A stretch of DNA of 50,954 bases. Origin: Aeriscardovia sp. GTDB lineage: Bacteria > Actinomycetota > Actinomycetes > Actinomycetales > Bifidobacteriaceae. The stretch covers positions 1-50,954 of the forward strand of contig JAGBQM010000024.1 in assembly GCA_017632855.1 (NCBI GenBank). Reading direction: 5' to 3'. This document shows positions 25,688 through 36,208 of this stretch, piece after piece. The notes beneath the pieces were generated by a model that saw only the letters and a list, made by a program, of their open reading frames with translations, did not search any database and was not told the DNA's origin. Numbering within the stretch: position 1 is the first letter of the stretch; the number at the start of each line of letters is the position of its first letter. Both the position numbers and the translations under genes were made by a program.

Positions 25688-27021
25688 TCCTTCATGTCCT
25701 GAAGGGTCTTGAGCCACACTTCCTTTTCCTTCTTTTCTTCTTCCAGCTTGTTCTTTTCGTCTCCTTGGGCCTTGCTGATGTCTTCGTCCAGCATCTTTAT
25801 CTTGGAGGTCAGCTGGTCGATTAGAAGCTGCTTTCTTTCGACGGGGCGCGGATCCGTCCTCTTCCACTCCATCCTCTCGCTGGCTTCCACCTGGTCTTCG
25901 ACTTTCTTGAGCCTCTCTTCGCACCTGCGCATTTCAGCTCTGGGGACTCTGCCTATCGAATCCCATTCCTTCTCTATGGCTTCCAGCTTGTGCTTTACTT
26001 CTTTGATGTCGTCGCTGGATTTGATGGGAACTAGCTTTTCCGCCTGCTTTAGCAGCTCTCTTTTAGCTTCCAGGTTCTTTTTCTCATCTTCTTCCATTTC
26101 TTCCCCTTGTCTGTCTCTTGAATTGTAGAAGCGATCGGAAGCGGCCTTAAACCTCTCCCATAAGGCGTCGTCGTCTTCCCTTGAAGCTTTTCCGGCCTTT
26201 TTCCATTCGTCCATAAGCCTGCCGTAGGCCTTGGAGGCGGAAGCCCAGTCCGTAGAGGAGGCGAGGGCTTCCGCCTGCTCCACTATCTTTTCCTTTGCGG
26301 CTTTGGCTTCGTTCTTCTTGGCGATCTTGGCCTTCACCCATTCCTTGCGCTTGCGGTTAAATTCCGATCTGGCTGCCGCGAAGCGGGTCCATAGGGCTTC
26401 CACTTCTTTGTTGGCTCCCTTTACGTCGGAAGCTTGAGCGGCTTTCCACTCGTCAAAGAGATCTTGGAACTGCTGGCTCATTTGCTTCCAGTTTGTAGAT
26501 CCGTTTATGGAGGAGGCGAGGGCTTCCGCCTGCTCTGCTATCTTTTGGTGGGCCGCAACGCTCTTTGCAATGGCTTCGGAGTATTTTTGCCTGTTTTCTT
26601 CAATTATCGAATCGGCCTTGGCTTTTGCAGAGTCGAACGCGCTGCGCAAAGCCTGCATATCGCCTACGGCCTTGGGATCCTTCATGGTGGCAGACAGTTC
26701 TTTCAGCTTGGCGAAGATATCGCGGTTCTTCAAATCCCCCTCATCCAATGAGGCGGAGAAGGCCTTGATTTTGTCCATGAGCCTAAGATATCTTGAAACG
26801 TAAAAAGCCAGGGGGTCCGGGGAGCTGGCCGGACCTACTTCCCTGTTTTCGCCTCCATCGTCTACGTAAACCGTTTCCCCTTCCACGTGTCCCCACTTTT
26901 CAGCGTCCTTTATGGCTTCGGGAGAGAAGTGGAGGGCTGAAGTTGCGGCCTGTTTTGCCACCTGAGCCGGACTCGGCGTGGAAGAAACTTGCGTTTCATC
27001 GGATTTGTCAGGCGCGTTCAT
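25684..27021 (-). CDS. DUF349 repeat protein
   Basis: 445 residues, mainly charged alpha-helix. At least three DUF349-type repeats are visible, with signatures such as LASSINGSTNWKQMSQQFQD, LASSTDWASASKAYGRLMDE and KLVPIKSSDDIKEVKHKLEA, each followed by LWERF/LWTRF-type or equivalent segments. The N-terminus (SALHFSPEAIKDAEKWGHVE) is the typical actinobacterial opening. Its role is not established. AAGGAG before ATG 27021. Convergent with rel, divergent from hisS. Confidence 0.9.
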   Translation of the reverse strand: MNAPDKSDETQVSSTPSPAQVAKQAATSALHFSPEAIKDAEKWGHVEGETVYVDDGGENREVGPASSPDPLAFYVSRYLRLMDKIKAFSASLDEGDLKNRDIFAKLKELSATMKDPKAVGDMQALRSAFDSAKAKADSIIEENRQKYSEAIAKSVAAHQKIAEQAEALASSINGSTNWKQMSQQFQDLFDEWKAAQASDVKGANKEVEALWTRFAAARSEFNRKRKEWVKAKIAKKNEAKAAKEKIVEQAEALASSTDWASASKAYGRLMDEWKKAGKASREDDDALWERFKAASDRFYNSRDRQGEEMEEDEKKNLEAKRELLKQAEKLVPIKSSDDIKEVKHKLEAIEKEWDSIGRVPRAEMRRCEERLKKVEDQVEASERMEWKRTDPRPVERKQLLIDQLTSKIKMLDEDISKAQGDEKNKLEEEKKEKEVWLKTLQDMKD

Positions 27022-27150
27022 ATTTGCTCCTTGTTAATTTGGAAGACGATATACCTTTCATTATAGAGAAAATGGGAAAGTGACGCCGTTTTTTCACTTT
27101 CTGGCTTTGAATTTCCTAAAAGCAGCCCGATTCTTATATGAATAGCTGCT

Positions 27151-27156
27151 TAATAT
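27151..27156 (+). promoter_or_regulatory. -10 box placing hisS transcript start at its ATG
   Basis: TAATAT at 27151-27156 sits exactly 12 to 7 bases before the A of the hisS ATG, and no Shine-Dalgarno lies between. This is the geometry expected of a leaderless mRNA. The -35 region is poor. Confidence 0.4.
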
Positions 27157-27162
27157 ATAGAT

Positions 27163-28497
27163 ATGCCAACTTCCTACTCTATATCGGGTTTTCCCGAGTG
27201 GTCGCCCGAACAAAGACTCATAGAAAAAAGGGTTATAGAGAAGATAGAGGAAAGCTTCAGGCTGCACGGATTTATAAATATTGAAACCTGCGGCGTGGAA
27301 TCTTATGAAAGCCTCATTAAAAAAGGCGACGGCAAGGAAATCTACAGGCTCTCCAAGGAGGGAAGCGGCGAAGAGAACCTGGGCCTTCACTTCGATCTGA
27401 CGCTCCCGCTCTCCAGGTACGTTCTGGAAAGGCGCGGAGAGCTCCTGTTTCCCTTCAGGCGCTACCAGATACAGAAAGTGTGGAGGGGGGAGCGGCCCCA
27501 AAACGGGAGATACCGCGAGTTTTACCAGGCCGATATCGACATCGTCTCCCAGGGGGAGCTTCCCGGGCATTTTGAATACGAAGTGCCCATGGCCATGTGC
27601 GATACGCTTAGATCCCTTTCCCCCCTGGGTTTGGGCTCATTTTCCATTCACATAAACAACCGCAAACTTTCCGAAGGGTTTTACAGGGCTATAGGGATAG
27701 AAGAAATAGAAGAGACCTTAAGGCGCATAGACAAGCTAGACAAGCTCGGGGCCGAAAAAACCCGGGAAATTTTGAAAGAAGTGGCGGGGGAGGAAAGGAG
27801 CCTGGCCTGCATAGAGCTGGCGGAAATTAAGGAAAAGGATCCTTTCGTTTTTGAGAAAAAGATTGAAGAAATCTGCGCCCGCTGGGATGTTGGCGAAGGA
27901 TCTGAAGAAAGGGATCTCATGAAAGAAGGGGTGAGGGACGCCGAAGCCGTCCTTCAGGCCCTTGTCCGTTCCGGATTCGAAGGGGCGTGCATAGACTGCT
28001 CCATAGCCCGGGGCCTGGATTACTACACGGGATGCGTGTACGAAACTTTTTTGGATGACGATCCCTCTTTAGGCTCTATTTGTTCCGGGGGAAGGTACGA
28101 AAGGCTTATAAAAACTCAAAAGCAGTCTTACCCGGGAGTGGGGATGAGCATAGGGGTCTCCCGCCTTCTTTCCTACCTTTTCACTAAAGCCAAAGCCGAC
28201 AGGGTCTCTCCTGCCGCGGTCCTCGTAGCAGTATGGAACGAGGAAGAGAGGTGGAGGAGTGACGAAGTGGCAAAGGCGCTTAGAAAAAGAAAAATCGCCT
28301 GCGAAGTTTCGCCCAGCGCGGCCAAAATAGGGTCTCAGATAAAGAGGGCGGACAGGCTTCTCATCCCCTACGTTTGGTTTGTCACAAGCCAGGGATCCGA
28401 AGTCAAAGACATCCGCACGGGCCGGCAGGAGAAAGCCGATCCGCTTTCATGGGAACCCGATCCAAAGTACGCTGCGGATATCATTGTGAGGGAATAG
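27163..28497 (+). CDS. hisS: Histidyl-tRNA synthetase
   Basis: Class II synthetase charging tRNA-His, 444 residues. [20 protein letters not shown] opens the catalytic core; motif 2 is [27 protein letters not shown]; the HisA/HisB motifs appear as [12 protein letters not shown] and SGGRYERLI; the anticodon-binding domain fills the last ~90 residues. No ribosome site precedes ATG 27163, so translation is probably leaderless. aspS follows after 16 bases on the same transcript. Confidence 0.97.
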   Translation: MPTSYSISGFPEWSPEQRLIEKRVIEKIEESFRLHGFINIETCGVESYESLIKKGDGKEIYRLSKEGSGEENLGLHFDLTLPLSRYVLERRGELLFPFRRYQIQKVWRGERPQNGRYREFYQADIDIVSQGELPGHFEYEVPMAMCDTLRSLSPLGLGSFSIHINNRKLSEGFYRAIGIEEIEETLRRIDKLDKLGAEKTREILKEVAGEERSLACIELAEIKEKDPFVFEKKIEEICARWDVGEGSEERDLMKEGVRDAEAVLQALVRSGFEGACIDCSIARGLDYYTGCVYETFLDDDPSLGSICSGGRYERLIKTQKQSYPGVGMSIGVSRLLSYLFTKAKADRVSPAAVLVAVWNEEERWRSDEVAKALRKRKIACEVSPSAAKIGSQIKRADRLLIPYVWFVTSQGSEVKDIRTGRQEKADPLSWEPDPKYAADIIVRE

Positions 28498-28513
28498 AAA
28501 GACAGGAGGAGTC

Positions 28514-30295
28514 GTGACTAGCACCCATTACCGCTCTCACTCGGTGAGCGAAATCGACAAAAGCATGCTGGGATCCTGCGTACGCCTTATAGGCTGGGTA
28601 GACCGAATCCGCGATCACGGAGGCGTCACCTTCATAGATCTCAGGGACGCCTCGGGTTTGGTGCAGGTAGTAATCAACGATGAACAGCAGGCCCGCGCCA
28701 TCAAGGTCGAAGACGTAATACAGGTGGAAGGCAAAGTAAGAAAGAGGCCCGAGGGGGAGGAAAATTCAAAGCTTGCCAACGGGGAAGTGGAAGTGGAAGC
28801 CTCCAAAGTCCAAATAGTTTCCGAAGCCGCCACCTTGCCCTTCCAGGTCTCCACCTCCCTTGAAAACAGCGGGGAGCTGAACCTTCCTTCCGAAGAGACG
28901 AGGCTGCGCTACCGATACCTCGATTTGCGCAGGGCCTCCATGCGCAAAGTGCTTAGGACCCGCTCCGACATGGCCAAGGCCGCAAGGGGGGCCTTGGACT
29001 CCATGGGCTTTATGGAAGTGGAAACCCCCACCCTGATTAAGTCCACCCCCGAGGGCGCGAGAGACTTTCTGGTTCCCGCCCGCCTTTCTCCCGGAAATTG
29101 GTACGCCCTTCCCCAGTCCCCACAGCTTTTAAAGCAGCTTCTTATGATAGGCGGGGTGGAAAGGTACTACCAGTTTGCAAGGTGCTACCGTGACGAAGAC
29201 TTCAGGGCCGATCGCCAGCCCGAGTTTACCCAGCTCGACATAGAGATGGGCTATGCCGGAAAAGAAGACGTTATGGCCATGGCCGAAGCGGTAATGAGGA
29301 AAGTATGGGCCGTGGGCGGAATAGATCTGGGAACTCTGGAGCAAATGCCGTGGAAACAGGCCATGGATGAATACGGATCCGACAAGCCCGACATCCGCTT
29401 TGAAAACAAGCTGAAAGATCTTACTTCCTTCTTCAAGTCCACCCCCTTCAGGGTCTTTCAGGCTCCCTACGTCGGGGCAGTGGTCTATCCCGGCGGAGCC
29501 GCCCTTCCCAGGCGCCAGTTTGACGCATGGCAGGACTGGGCCAAGCAGAAGGGGGCCAAGGGGCTGGCTTACATAGTGTTTAGGGACGGAGAGCTTCTGG
29601 GGCCCGTGGCGAAAAACATCTCCCAGGAAGAGCGGGACGGCATCATGGCCGCCTCCGGAGCGAAAGACGGAGACGCCCTGTTCTTCGCGGCGGGAGAAAA
29701 GGCCGCCAGTCAAAAGCTCCTGGGAGCGGTAAGGCTGGAAATAGCGAAGAAGTGCCATATGTACGATCCCAAGGAGTACAAGTTCCTCTGGGTGGTGGAT
29801 TTCCCCCTCTTCAAGAAGGCGAGCGAAGCCAAAAGCGAAGGCGACGTATCGGTAGGGGAAGGCGCATGGACCAGCGAACACCACCCCTTCACCATGCCGA
29901 AAGAGGAGTACCTAGACACTTTCGACAATGACCCGGGATCAGTCCTTTCGGACGCCTACGACATGGTGTGCAACGGAAACGAAATCGGAGGGGGATCGGT
30001 CAGGATCCACGACCAAAACGTTCAACAGAGGGTGTTTGACGTGCTGGGGATAGGAAAGAAGGAAGCGGAAGAAAAATTCGGCTTCCTTCTCGAGGCCCTA
30101 AAGTACGGCACTCCCCCCTGCGCTGGCATAGCTTTCGGCTGGGACAGGTGCGTAGAGCTTTTGACGGGCAAAGACACCATAAGGGAGGTTATAGCCTTCC
30201 CGAAGTTTGGAGCAGGAAAAGACCTGCTTACGGGGGCCCCCTCTTCCATCACGGCCCTTCAAAGGAAAGAGGCAGGGGTAGATTACGAGCAGTGA
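28514..30295 (+). CDS. aspS: Aspartyl-tRNA synthetase (bacterial type)
   Basis: 593 residues, the full bacterial form. N-terminal OB-fold anticodon domain ([23 protein letters not shown]), class II core with [14 protein letters not shown], motif 2 [23 protein letters not shown], a GAD insertion domain of about 100 residues, and motif 3 [20 protein letters not shown] start at 28514 with AGGAGG five bases upstream. Second gene of a hisS-aspS-helicase operon. Confidence 0.97.
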   Translation: MTSTHYRSHSVSEIDKSMLGSCVRLIGWVDRIRDHGGVTFIDLRDASGLVQVVINDEQQARAIKVEDVIQVEGKVRKRPEGEENSKLANGEVEVEASKVQIVSEAATLPFQVSTSLENSGELNLPSEETRLRYRYLDLRRASMRKVLRTRSDMAKAARGALDSMGFMEVETPTLIKSTPEGARDFLVPARLSPGNWYALPQSPQLLKQLLMIGGVERYYQFARCYRDEDFRADRQPEFTQLDIEMGYAGKEDVMAMAEAVMRKVWAVGGIDLGTLEQMPWKQAMDEYGSDKPDIRFENKLKDLTSFFKSTPFRVFQAPYVGAVVYPGGAALPRRQFDAWQDWAKQKGAKGLAYIVFRDGELLGPVAKNISQEERDGIMAASGAKDGDALFFAAGEKAASQKLLGAVRLEIAKKCHMYDPKEYKFLWVVDFPLFKKASEAKSEGDVSVGEGAWTSEHHPFTMPKEEYLDTFDNDPGSVLSDAYDMVCNGNEIGGGSVRIHDQNVQQRVFDVLGIGKKEAEEKFGFLLEALKYGTPPCAGIAFGWDRCVELLTGKDTIREVIAFPKFGAGKDLLTGAPSSITALQRKEAGVDYEQ

Positions 30296-32795
30296 GGCTG
30301 AAAAGCTCTCCTACTTTTTGCCCATCAAGGGAGAGAAGTTTGACGAGGAGAAGATCTTAGACAGGTACCTTGAGTGGGTGAAAATGGGGGGCAAAACCCC
30401 CTGGGAGCACCAGGAGAGGGCGCTTATCGCCCTTCTTTCCGATTCCCACCTTTTGCTCACCACCCCCACGGGCTCGGGGAAGTCCCTCGTGGCTTACGGG
30501 TTTATGTTTCAGGCCCTTTGCGAGGGGAGAAAGACTTACTACACCGCTCCCATAAAGGCTCTTGTAAACGAGAAATTCTTTGAGGGCCTTTCGATCTTTG
30601 GAAAAGGGTTTGTGGGAATGCTTACCGGAGACACTTCCATAGATCCCGCGGCCCCCATCATTTTCTGCACGGCGGAAATTTTGGCCAATCAATCCCTTAG
30701 GGCCCAGGCCGAGGGCAACTGCTGCGTAGTGATGGACGAAGCCCACTATTACGGCGACGCCCAGAGGGGGTGGGCGTGGCAGGTGCCCCTTTTGGATATG
30801 CCCGAAGCCCAATTCCTCCTCATGAGCGCAACCTTAGGCGATCCCTCTTCCATCATTTCCACCCTCAGGCGCACTACGAACCGTGAAATCGAATACATAT
30901 CCGACGCCCCTAGGCCGGTGCCCTTGGAGTACGAATACGAGGCGCAACCCATACAAAAGATCGCCCAGAATCTGGTCTCAGAGGGCTTGGACCCCGTCTA
31001 CATCGTCCACACTTCCCAGGAAGCGGCCTTAAAAGACGCGGAGTCCTTAGTGAATTTCGGGATAGTGTCTAAAGAACGAAGGGAAAAAGTAAAGGAAGCG
31101 ATAAAGGAATTTAAGTTTACGACTTCCTTTGGGAAGACCCTAAAGCGCCTCCTTTCCGCAGGAGTGGGGGTGCACCACGCCGGCATGCTTCCAAGGTACC
31201 GCCGCCTTGTAGAGCAGCTCGCCCAGAGCGGGAAGCTGCCTTTGATTTGCGGAACCGACACTTTGGGCGTGGGGATCAACGTGCCAATACACACCGTGGT
31301 TTTCACTTCCCTTTCCAAGTGGGACGGAGTTAAGGACCGAAGGCTCAAGGTGAGGGAATTTCGCCAGATAGCCGGAAGGGCGGGAAGAAGCGGATTCGAC
31401 AAAGAAGGGCTCGTGGTCTGCCAGGCCCCTCCCGACGAAATCGAGGCGAAAGAAGGAAAGGAAAAAGGGGGGAAGAAGAAAAAGAAGCAGGCTCCGGCCC
31501 AGGGTCCCGGCTGGGATAAAAACACCTTTGAAAAACTGGCCTCTTCTCCCAGCGAAACCCTCATTCCCCATTTGAAAGTCAGCCACTCCATGGCTTTGGC
31601 TGAAGTCGTGCAGGGGGGGAACGCCAAAGAAAGGCTGTTTGATTTGATCTCCTCTTCCGCACAGACTGAGCTTCAAAAAAGCCGACTCCTTCTCCAATGC
31701 GAGGACATTTTTTCCGCTCTGATAGAAAGCGGAGTGATAACGCTGTCAAACGACGGATCTTACTCGACTACGATCGACGTGCCGGACAACTTCGCCCTAA
31801 ACGAACCCCTCTCCCCCTTCCTCTTCTCGGCCCTTCCCCTTCTAAACCGCGACTCCCCCTCTTATGAGTTGGATTTGATTTCCATAGTCGAATCCATATT
31901 GGAAGACCCCGACGCCATTCTCAGGGCCCAGGAGAGGAAGGCCAGAGACGAGGCCATAGCGGAAATGAAGGCGGAGGGCGTCGAATGGGAAGAGAGGATG
32001 GAAAGAATAGAGGAAGTTACATACCCAAAGCCTTTGGAAAGCGGACTGGAAGAAAGCTTTGAAGAGTATAAAAGGGAAATGCCGTGGGCCCAGGATTACT
32101 CTCTTAGCCCCAAATCCATCCTCCGGGACATGATTGAGACCTGCTCCAATTTCAACGAGTACGTTTCGCGCTATTCCATAGCCCGGGTGGAAGGCATTTT
32201 GCTCAGGTACCTTTCAGACGCATGGAAAGTGCTGGTCCATACGATTCCTGATGAGTACTACACCCCTCATCTGGCCGAGATCGCTTCATGGCTGGGCCTT
32301 TTGATAGACGGAGTGGATTCCAGCCTTCTGGATGAATGGGCAAAGGAAGGGAGCCTGGCCCAGGAAGAAGGGGAAGACGCTCCGAAGGAAGAAGAAAAGG
32401 ATTGGATGACCCAGAGGAAGGGCCTCGTCCTTATGGCGAGAAATGCCTTGTTTAGAAGGGTGGAGCTTATAGCTTCCGACAGGTTTGAAGAATTGGGAGA
32501 TATGGATTCGCGCTGGGGGATGGGAGAAAGGGCTTGGGATGAAGCTCTGGAGGAATTTTATTCCCAGCATGAATCGGCCGACATATCGCAAGACGCGAGA
32601 AGCGACAAGTATTTCATAATAGAGCCTACCGCTTCTCTAGAGGGATTCTGGCCCTGCAGGCAGATAATAAAGGACAGCGAAGGGGATATGGACTGGTCAA
32701 TCCGCGCCGATTTGGACTGCAGTTCGTCCCTGGCGGAAGGCCAAGCGGTATTTAGAAATTATTCTTTCGCCCCCTTTGAAGCTCTGGGAAATTAA
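30282..32795 (+). CDS. DEAD/DEAH-box helicase with DUF3516 domain
   Basis: Ski2/Mtr4-like superfamily 2 RNA helicase of the actinobacterial DUF3516 group, 825-837 residues. Motif [10 protein letters not shown], motif [11 protein letters not shown], motif [12 protein letters not shown], motifs [13 protein letters not shown] and [10 protein letters not shown], then a Lys-rich insert ([11 protein letters not shown]) and a long helical C-terminal DUF3516 region. Start uncertain: the first conventional codon, TTG 30318, lacks a ribosome site, while the frame is open to 30282, where an ATT follows GAGGCAGGGG inside the aspS end. A 14-base overlap with aspS would couple translation. Confidence 0.9.
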   Translation: MTSSEAEKLSYFLPIKGEKFDEEKILDRYLEWVKMGGKTPWEHQERALIALLSDSHLLLTTPTGSGKSLVAYGFMFQALCEGRKTYYTAPIKALVNEKFFEGLSIFGKGFVGMLTGDTSIDPAAPIIFCTAEILANQSLRAQAEGNCCVVMDEAHYYGDAQRGWAWQVPLLDMPEAQFLLMSATLGDPSSIISTLRRTTNREIEYISDAPRPVPLEYEYEAQPIQKIAQNLVSEGLDPVYIVHTSQEAALKDAESLVNFGIVSKERREKVKEAIKEFKFTTSFGKTLKRLLSAGVGVHHAGMLPRYRRLVEQLAQSGKLPLICGTDTLGVGINVPIHTVVFTSLSKWDGVKDRRLKVREFRQIAGRAGRSGFDKEGLVVCQAPPDEIEAKEGKEKGGKKKKKQAPAQGPGWDKNTFEKLASSPSETLIPHLKVSHSMALAEVVQGGNAKERLFDLISSSAQTELQKSRLLLQCEDIFSALIESGVITLSNDGSYSTTIDVPDNFALNEPLSPFLFSALPLLNRDSPSYELDLISIVESILEDPDAILRAQERKARDEAIAEMKAEGVEWEERMERIEEVTYPKPLESGLEESFEEYKREMPWAQDYSLSPKSILRDMIETCSNFNEYVSRYSIARVEGILLRYLSDAWKVLVHTIPDEYYTPHLAEIASWLGLLIDGVDSSLLDEWAKEGSLAQEEGEDAPKEEEKDWMTQRKGLVLMARNALFRRVELIASDRFEELGDMDSRWGMGERAWDEALEEFYSQHESADISQDARSDKYFIIEPTASLEGFWPCRQIIKDSEGDMDWSIRADLDCSSSLAEGQAVFRNYSFAPFEALGN

Positions 32796-32814
32796 TTGCG
32801 GGCTTTTTTTGTTA

Positions 32815-32831
32815 TATAGTATGCAGTACTA
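32815..32831 (+). promoter_or_regulatory. -10 box and inverted repeat upstream of nadE
   Basis: TATAGT (32815-32820) overlaps the inverted repeat TAGTA (32817-32821), TGCAG, TACTA (32827-32831). Candidate promoter with an overlapping operator; no clear -35. Confidence 0.35.
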
Positions 32832-32898
32832 CACCTGAAGGGCGGCCATTTTTGCTGACTTCAACCTGTTAGGGTGCATCTGTCTGTTCAGAAAGAAG

Positions 32899-34575
32899 AT
32901 GGATATGGCTGTAGAAAATAGACCGATACGTTTCGCGATGGCTCAGATAGACACTTTTGTCGGAGACATAGCGGGCAACTGTGAAAAAGTAATAAAGGCC
33001 TGCCAAAAAGCAAAAGCAAAGAATGCTGACATAGTGGTATGCCCCGAAATGACTCTTACGGGATACCCCATAGACGATCTGGTTTTTAAGAATTCCTTCC
33101 GTTATCAGGCCTCTGACGCCAGCCGCCAGCTGGCCGCGGCGCTGAAAGACAACGGCCTGGGAGACCTCTACGTTTTCGTGGGCTCTTTGGGCCTGGGCTC
33201 CCTTGAAGCCCAAAAGGGCAAGATTTGGTACGCTACCGATCACAACCGCCTCTTTATACTTCATGACGGCGAGATTTTTGACACCTATGACAAGCACTTC
33301 CTTCCCACTTACGGAGTGTTTGACGAACTGCGCCTCTTCGCCCCCGGAGACAAGCCGGTAACTGTAGAGCTGTTAGGCAAGAAATTCGGAGTAGCCATTT
33401 GCGAAGACATTTGGAGGGAGGGAGGAACCGTAGGGGACCTGAGGGGAGAAGGAATCGACCTTCTTGTCTCCATAAACGGAAGCCCTTACAACGAAGGCAA
33501 GATGAAGACCCGCTACGACCTGGCGGTGGAAAAGGGCACGAAGCTTGGCTGCCCGGTAATGTATGTAAACCAGGTGGGAGCCCAAGACGATCTCGTCTTT
33601 GACGGAGGAAGCTTCGTCATGGACGGAAAAGGAAAGCTCTTCGTCCAGGCCAGGCAATTTGCAGAAGACCTCGTCTTCTGGGATTTGGGAGCCTCCCCCA
33701 CTTCGGAAGACGAAGCGAAGGAAGCGGATGTGAACGTCTGCAGGCCTTTGGGAAGCTTGGACGAGCAGGTTTACACGAATTCGGTTTTGGGCCTCAAAGA
33801 TTACGCCAAAAAGAACGGAATCGACAAGGCGATAGTGGGCCTGAGCGGCGGGATAGACTCCGCGCTTTGCGCCGAAATTGCCGCCGACGCCATCGGCAAG
33901 GAGAACCTCACCTGCATCTTCATGCCCTCTTCCTGCACTTCTTCCCAGTCCGCCCAGGACGCCAGGGAATTTGCCGCCAAGCTCGGATGCAAGTTTGAAG
34001 AGATCCCCGTCTCCTCCCTCATTTCCGCCTTCGACACGCTTGGATTCAAGGGAGAAGCCGAAGAGAACCTGCACTCAAGGATTCGCGGCATGATCCTCAT
34101 GTCCTACTCAAACCAGAACGGGGGACTGGTAGTCAACTGCGCAAATAAGTCTGAAATGGCCACGGGATACTTCACCATGTACGGAGATTCCGTAGGAGGC
34201 TACAGCCCGATTTGCGACATTTACAAGAGCAGGGTTTACAAGCTTGCGGCCTTCAAAAACGAACACGGCGGATGCATCAGCGAGTCTATGCTGAGCAAAG
34301 CTCCAAGCGCCGAGCTGCATCCCGGACAGAAGGATACCGACTCCCTTCCCGATTACGACACCCTCGATTCCGTCCTCTACGCCTACATTGAGGAAAACCA
34401 GGGAAGGGCCGAAATGCTGGCTGCCGGATTTGACAGGGCTGTAGTGGATAAGGTCATAGGCCTTGTAGACAAAGCCGAGTGGAAGAGAAGGCAGTGCCCC
34501 ATGGGTCCGAAAGTTTCCCTGCGGGCCCTCAGGCACGACAGGCAAATCCCTGTCACTCAGCACTTCTTCGAGTAA
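32899..34575 (+). CDS. nadE: Glutamine-dependent NAD+ synthetase
   Basis: Final step of NAD synthesis, deamido-NAD to NAD using glutamine and ATP. 558 residues in two parts: an N-terminal nitrilase-type glutaminase (Glu in VVCPEMTLTGYP, Lys in DTYDKHFLPTYG, Cys in VAICEDIWR) and a C-terminal ATP-pyrophosphatase synthetase (P-loop GLSGGIDSALCAEIA, later LVVNCANKSEMATGY). The fused glutaminase makes a separate ammonia source unnecessary. ATG 32899; ATG 32905 is nearly as good. Possibly urease-derived ammonia could also feed the second domain, but nothing here shows it. Confidence 0.96.
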   Translation: MDMAVENRPIRFAMAQIDTFVGDIAGNCEKVIKACQKAKAKNADIVVCPEMTLTGYPIDDLVFKNSFRYQASDASRQLAAALKDNGLGDLYVFVGSLGLGSLEAQKGKIWYATDHNRLFILHDGEIFDTYDKHFLPTYGVFDELRLFAPGDKPVTVELLGKKFGVAICEDIWREGGTVGDLRGEGIDLLVSINGSPYNEGKMKTRYDLAVEKGTKLGCPVMYVNQVGAQDDLVFDGGSFVMDGKGKLFVQARQFAEDLVFWDLGASPTSEDEAKEADVNVCRPLGSLDEQVYTNSVLGLKDYAKKNGIDKAIVGLSGGIDSALCAEIAADAIGKENLTCIFMPSSCTSSQSAQDAREFAAKLGCKFEEIPVSSLISAFDTLGFKGEAEENLHSRIRGMILMSYSNQNGGLVVNCANKSEMATGYFTMYGDSVGGYSPICDIYKSRVYKLAAFKNEHGGCISESMLSKAPSAELHPGQKDTDSLPDYDTLDSVLYAYIEENQGRAEMLAAGFDRAVVDKVIGLVDKAEWKRRQCPMGPKVSLRALRHDRQIPVTQHFFE

Positions 34576-34604
34576 ATAAATCAAGACTGTGAAGAGGAGG
34601 GCGT

Positions 34605-34895
34605 ATGTGGCCTGGCGAAGAGAAAAAGTGGTACTTTAACATCAAAACTGGCAAGGTTGAATACGGCCGCATCTCCAGTCTGTTCGATGTGATGGGGCCC
34701 TATAACAGCGAAGAAGAGGCCCGGCACGCGCTTGAAAAAGCGGCTCAGGACAATCGCAAATGGGACGAAGAAAACCGTTCCTGGGATGAGGAGGGGGAAT
34801 CGGATTCCCTTTCCGGATCCGGGAGCGAAGAAGAAAGGGCGAAAATAAAGCAGGATCCAAAAGGAGAGGAGGATACGCCTTCGGCCATCTTCTGA
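34605..34895 (+). CDS. Small conserved actinobacterial protein (SPOR-like fold suggested)
   Basis: 96 residues. KKWYFNIKTGKVEYG and MGPYNSEEEARHALEKAAQDNRKWDEENRSW match a small actinobacterial family often labelled SPOR-domain or, wrongly, methionine aminopeptidase. The second half is acidic and disordered. ATG 34605 behind GAGGAGGG. It lies between nadE and the RNase D gene, its stop three bases before the next start, as in related genomes. Function unknown. Confidence 0.82.
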   Translation: MWPGEEKKWYFNIKTGKVEYGRISSLFDVMGPYNSEEEARHALEKAAQDNRKWDEENRSWDEEGESDSLSGSGSEEERAKIKQDPKGEEDTPSAIF

Positions 34896-34898
34896 ATC

Positions 34899-36164
34899 AT
34901 GCCAACTTTCACCTTAGTTAAAGAGCCCAAAGGGGGAGTTCCACCGGTGGTGGACTCCCTTTCTGGATTTGAAGAGGCGCTTTTTGCCCTCAAAAAGGCT
35001 CCGGGCCCGGTAGCAGTAGATGCGGAAAGAGCCGCGATGTACCGCTATTCGCATAAAAATTACCTTATACAAATGAAAAAAAGGGGCACCCCCATCTTCC
35101 TTTTCGACGCCCCCGCCCTTTCATCCCTTGGAGCCGATCTGTCCAGGCTTTCAAACCTCGCCCCCCGTTGGGTGCTTCACGATTCCATTCAAGACGTTCC
35201 CGCTTTCTGCCAAATGGGGATAATCCCCCCTGCGCTTTTTGACACCCAGGTAGCCTGCATGTTTTTGGGTATGGAAAGGATGGGGCTGTCGAGGTGCACG
35301 GAGAGCTTTTTGGGGCTGTCTCTGGAAAAAGAATTCGCTACAGCCGACTGGTCCCTTCGCCCCCTTCCGAGACCGTGGAGGAATTATGCGGCGCTGGATG
35401 TGGAGTTTTTGCTGGAAATCGAAGAGATTCAAGACAGGGAGCTTGAAGAAAAAGGGGTGCGCCAATGGGCGGAAGACGAATTTTCGACAATTCTTCAAAA
35501 AGGCATTGAAGGAAAAAGGAGAAAGGATCCATGGAGGGGCGTTTCCAATATCAATGCCTTAGGTTCCGACAGGCGGGCTCTGGCGATAGTAAGGGAACTT
35601 TGGCAAGCCAGGGAACAAGTAGCCATGGAGCTTGATTTGGCTCCGGGGCTGGTTTTAAAGGATGAAACGATAATCTCCCTCGCGCTTAAAAAACCCAAAA
35701 ACGAGAAGGAGTTTAAAGAAACCGGAGCGGAAGAAAGGGTGAGGGCGGAAAAGATGGGAGAACTTGACAGCCTTTTCGACCATTACATTCCCTGCCAGCG
35801 CCGCATAAAGCCGAAGATATGGAAAGAGGCGGTGGAAAAGGCCATGGAACTCAAGCCTTCTTGCCTTCCTCTGCCTGCGGCTTCCCCTTCCAAGCGGGGA
35901 TCTGCGGTTCCAAACTCTTTGAAAATTTGGGAAAAAAGGCACCCCGACAAACTCGCCCGCCTTGAAAGGGCGATGGAAGCGGTGCAGAAAGTCGCCCGCT
36001 CCATAGATATACCTTCCGTATTTTTAATAAGCCCCAGGCTTTTAAGGGAGTACTTCTGGATGGAGCCTGAGGGCTCGGACTGCGAAAAGTTCTTAAGATC
36101 CAAGGGAGTAAACGACTGGAGGTTGGGCTTAATAGTTAAAGTTATAGAAGCTAGTAATTTATAA
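34899..36164 (+). CDS. rnd: Ribonuclease D (DEDD exonuclease with HRDC domain)
   Basis: 3'-5' exoribonuclease for tRNA maturation, 421 residues. DEDDy motifs: Exo I VAVDAERAAMYRY (Asp-x-Glu), Exo II WVLHDSIQDVPAF (Asp), Exo III NYAALDVEFLLE (Tyr-x3-Asp). An HRDC domain follows (RRALAIVRELWQAREQVAME, LVLKDETI). All four acidic residues and the Tyr are present. ATG 34899 has no ribosome site and starts three bases after the preceding stop, so it likely depends on re-initiation. Trigger factor follows 44 bases later. Confidence 0.93.
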   Translation: MPTFTLVKEPKGGVPPVVDSLSGFEEALFALKKAPGPVAVDAERAAMYRYSHKNYLIQMKKRGTPIFLFDAPALSSLGADLSRLSNLAPRWVLHDSIQDVPAFCQMGIIPPALFDTQVACMFLGMERMGLSRCTESFLGLSLEKEFATADWSLRPLPRPWRNYAALDVEFLLEIEEIQDRELEEKGVRQWAEDEFSTILQKGIEGKRRKDPWRGVSNINALGSDRRALAIVRELWQAREQVAMELDLAPGLVLKDETIISLALKKPKNEKEFKETGAEERVRAEKMGELDSLFDHYIPCQRRIKPKIWKEAVEKAMELKPSCLPLPAASPSKRGSAVPNSLKIWEKRHPDKLARLERAMEAVQKVARSIDIPSVFLISPRLLREYFWMEPEGSDCEKFLRSKGVNDWRLGLIVKVIEASNL

Positions 36165-36208
36165 TTGCTTTGACTTGTTGTCAATGACAGAAGAAAACGG
36201 AGCTGACA

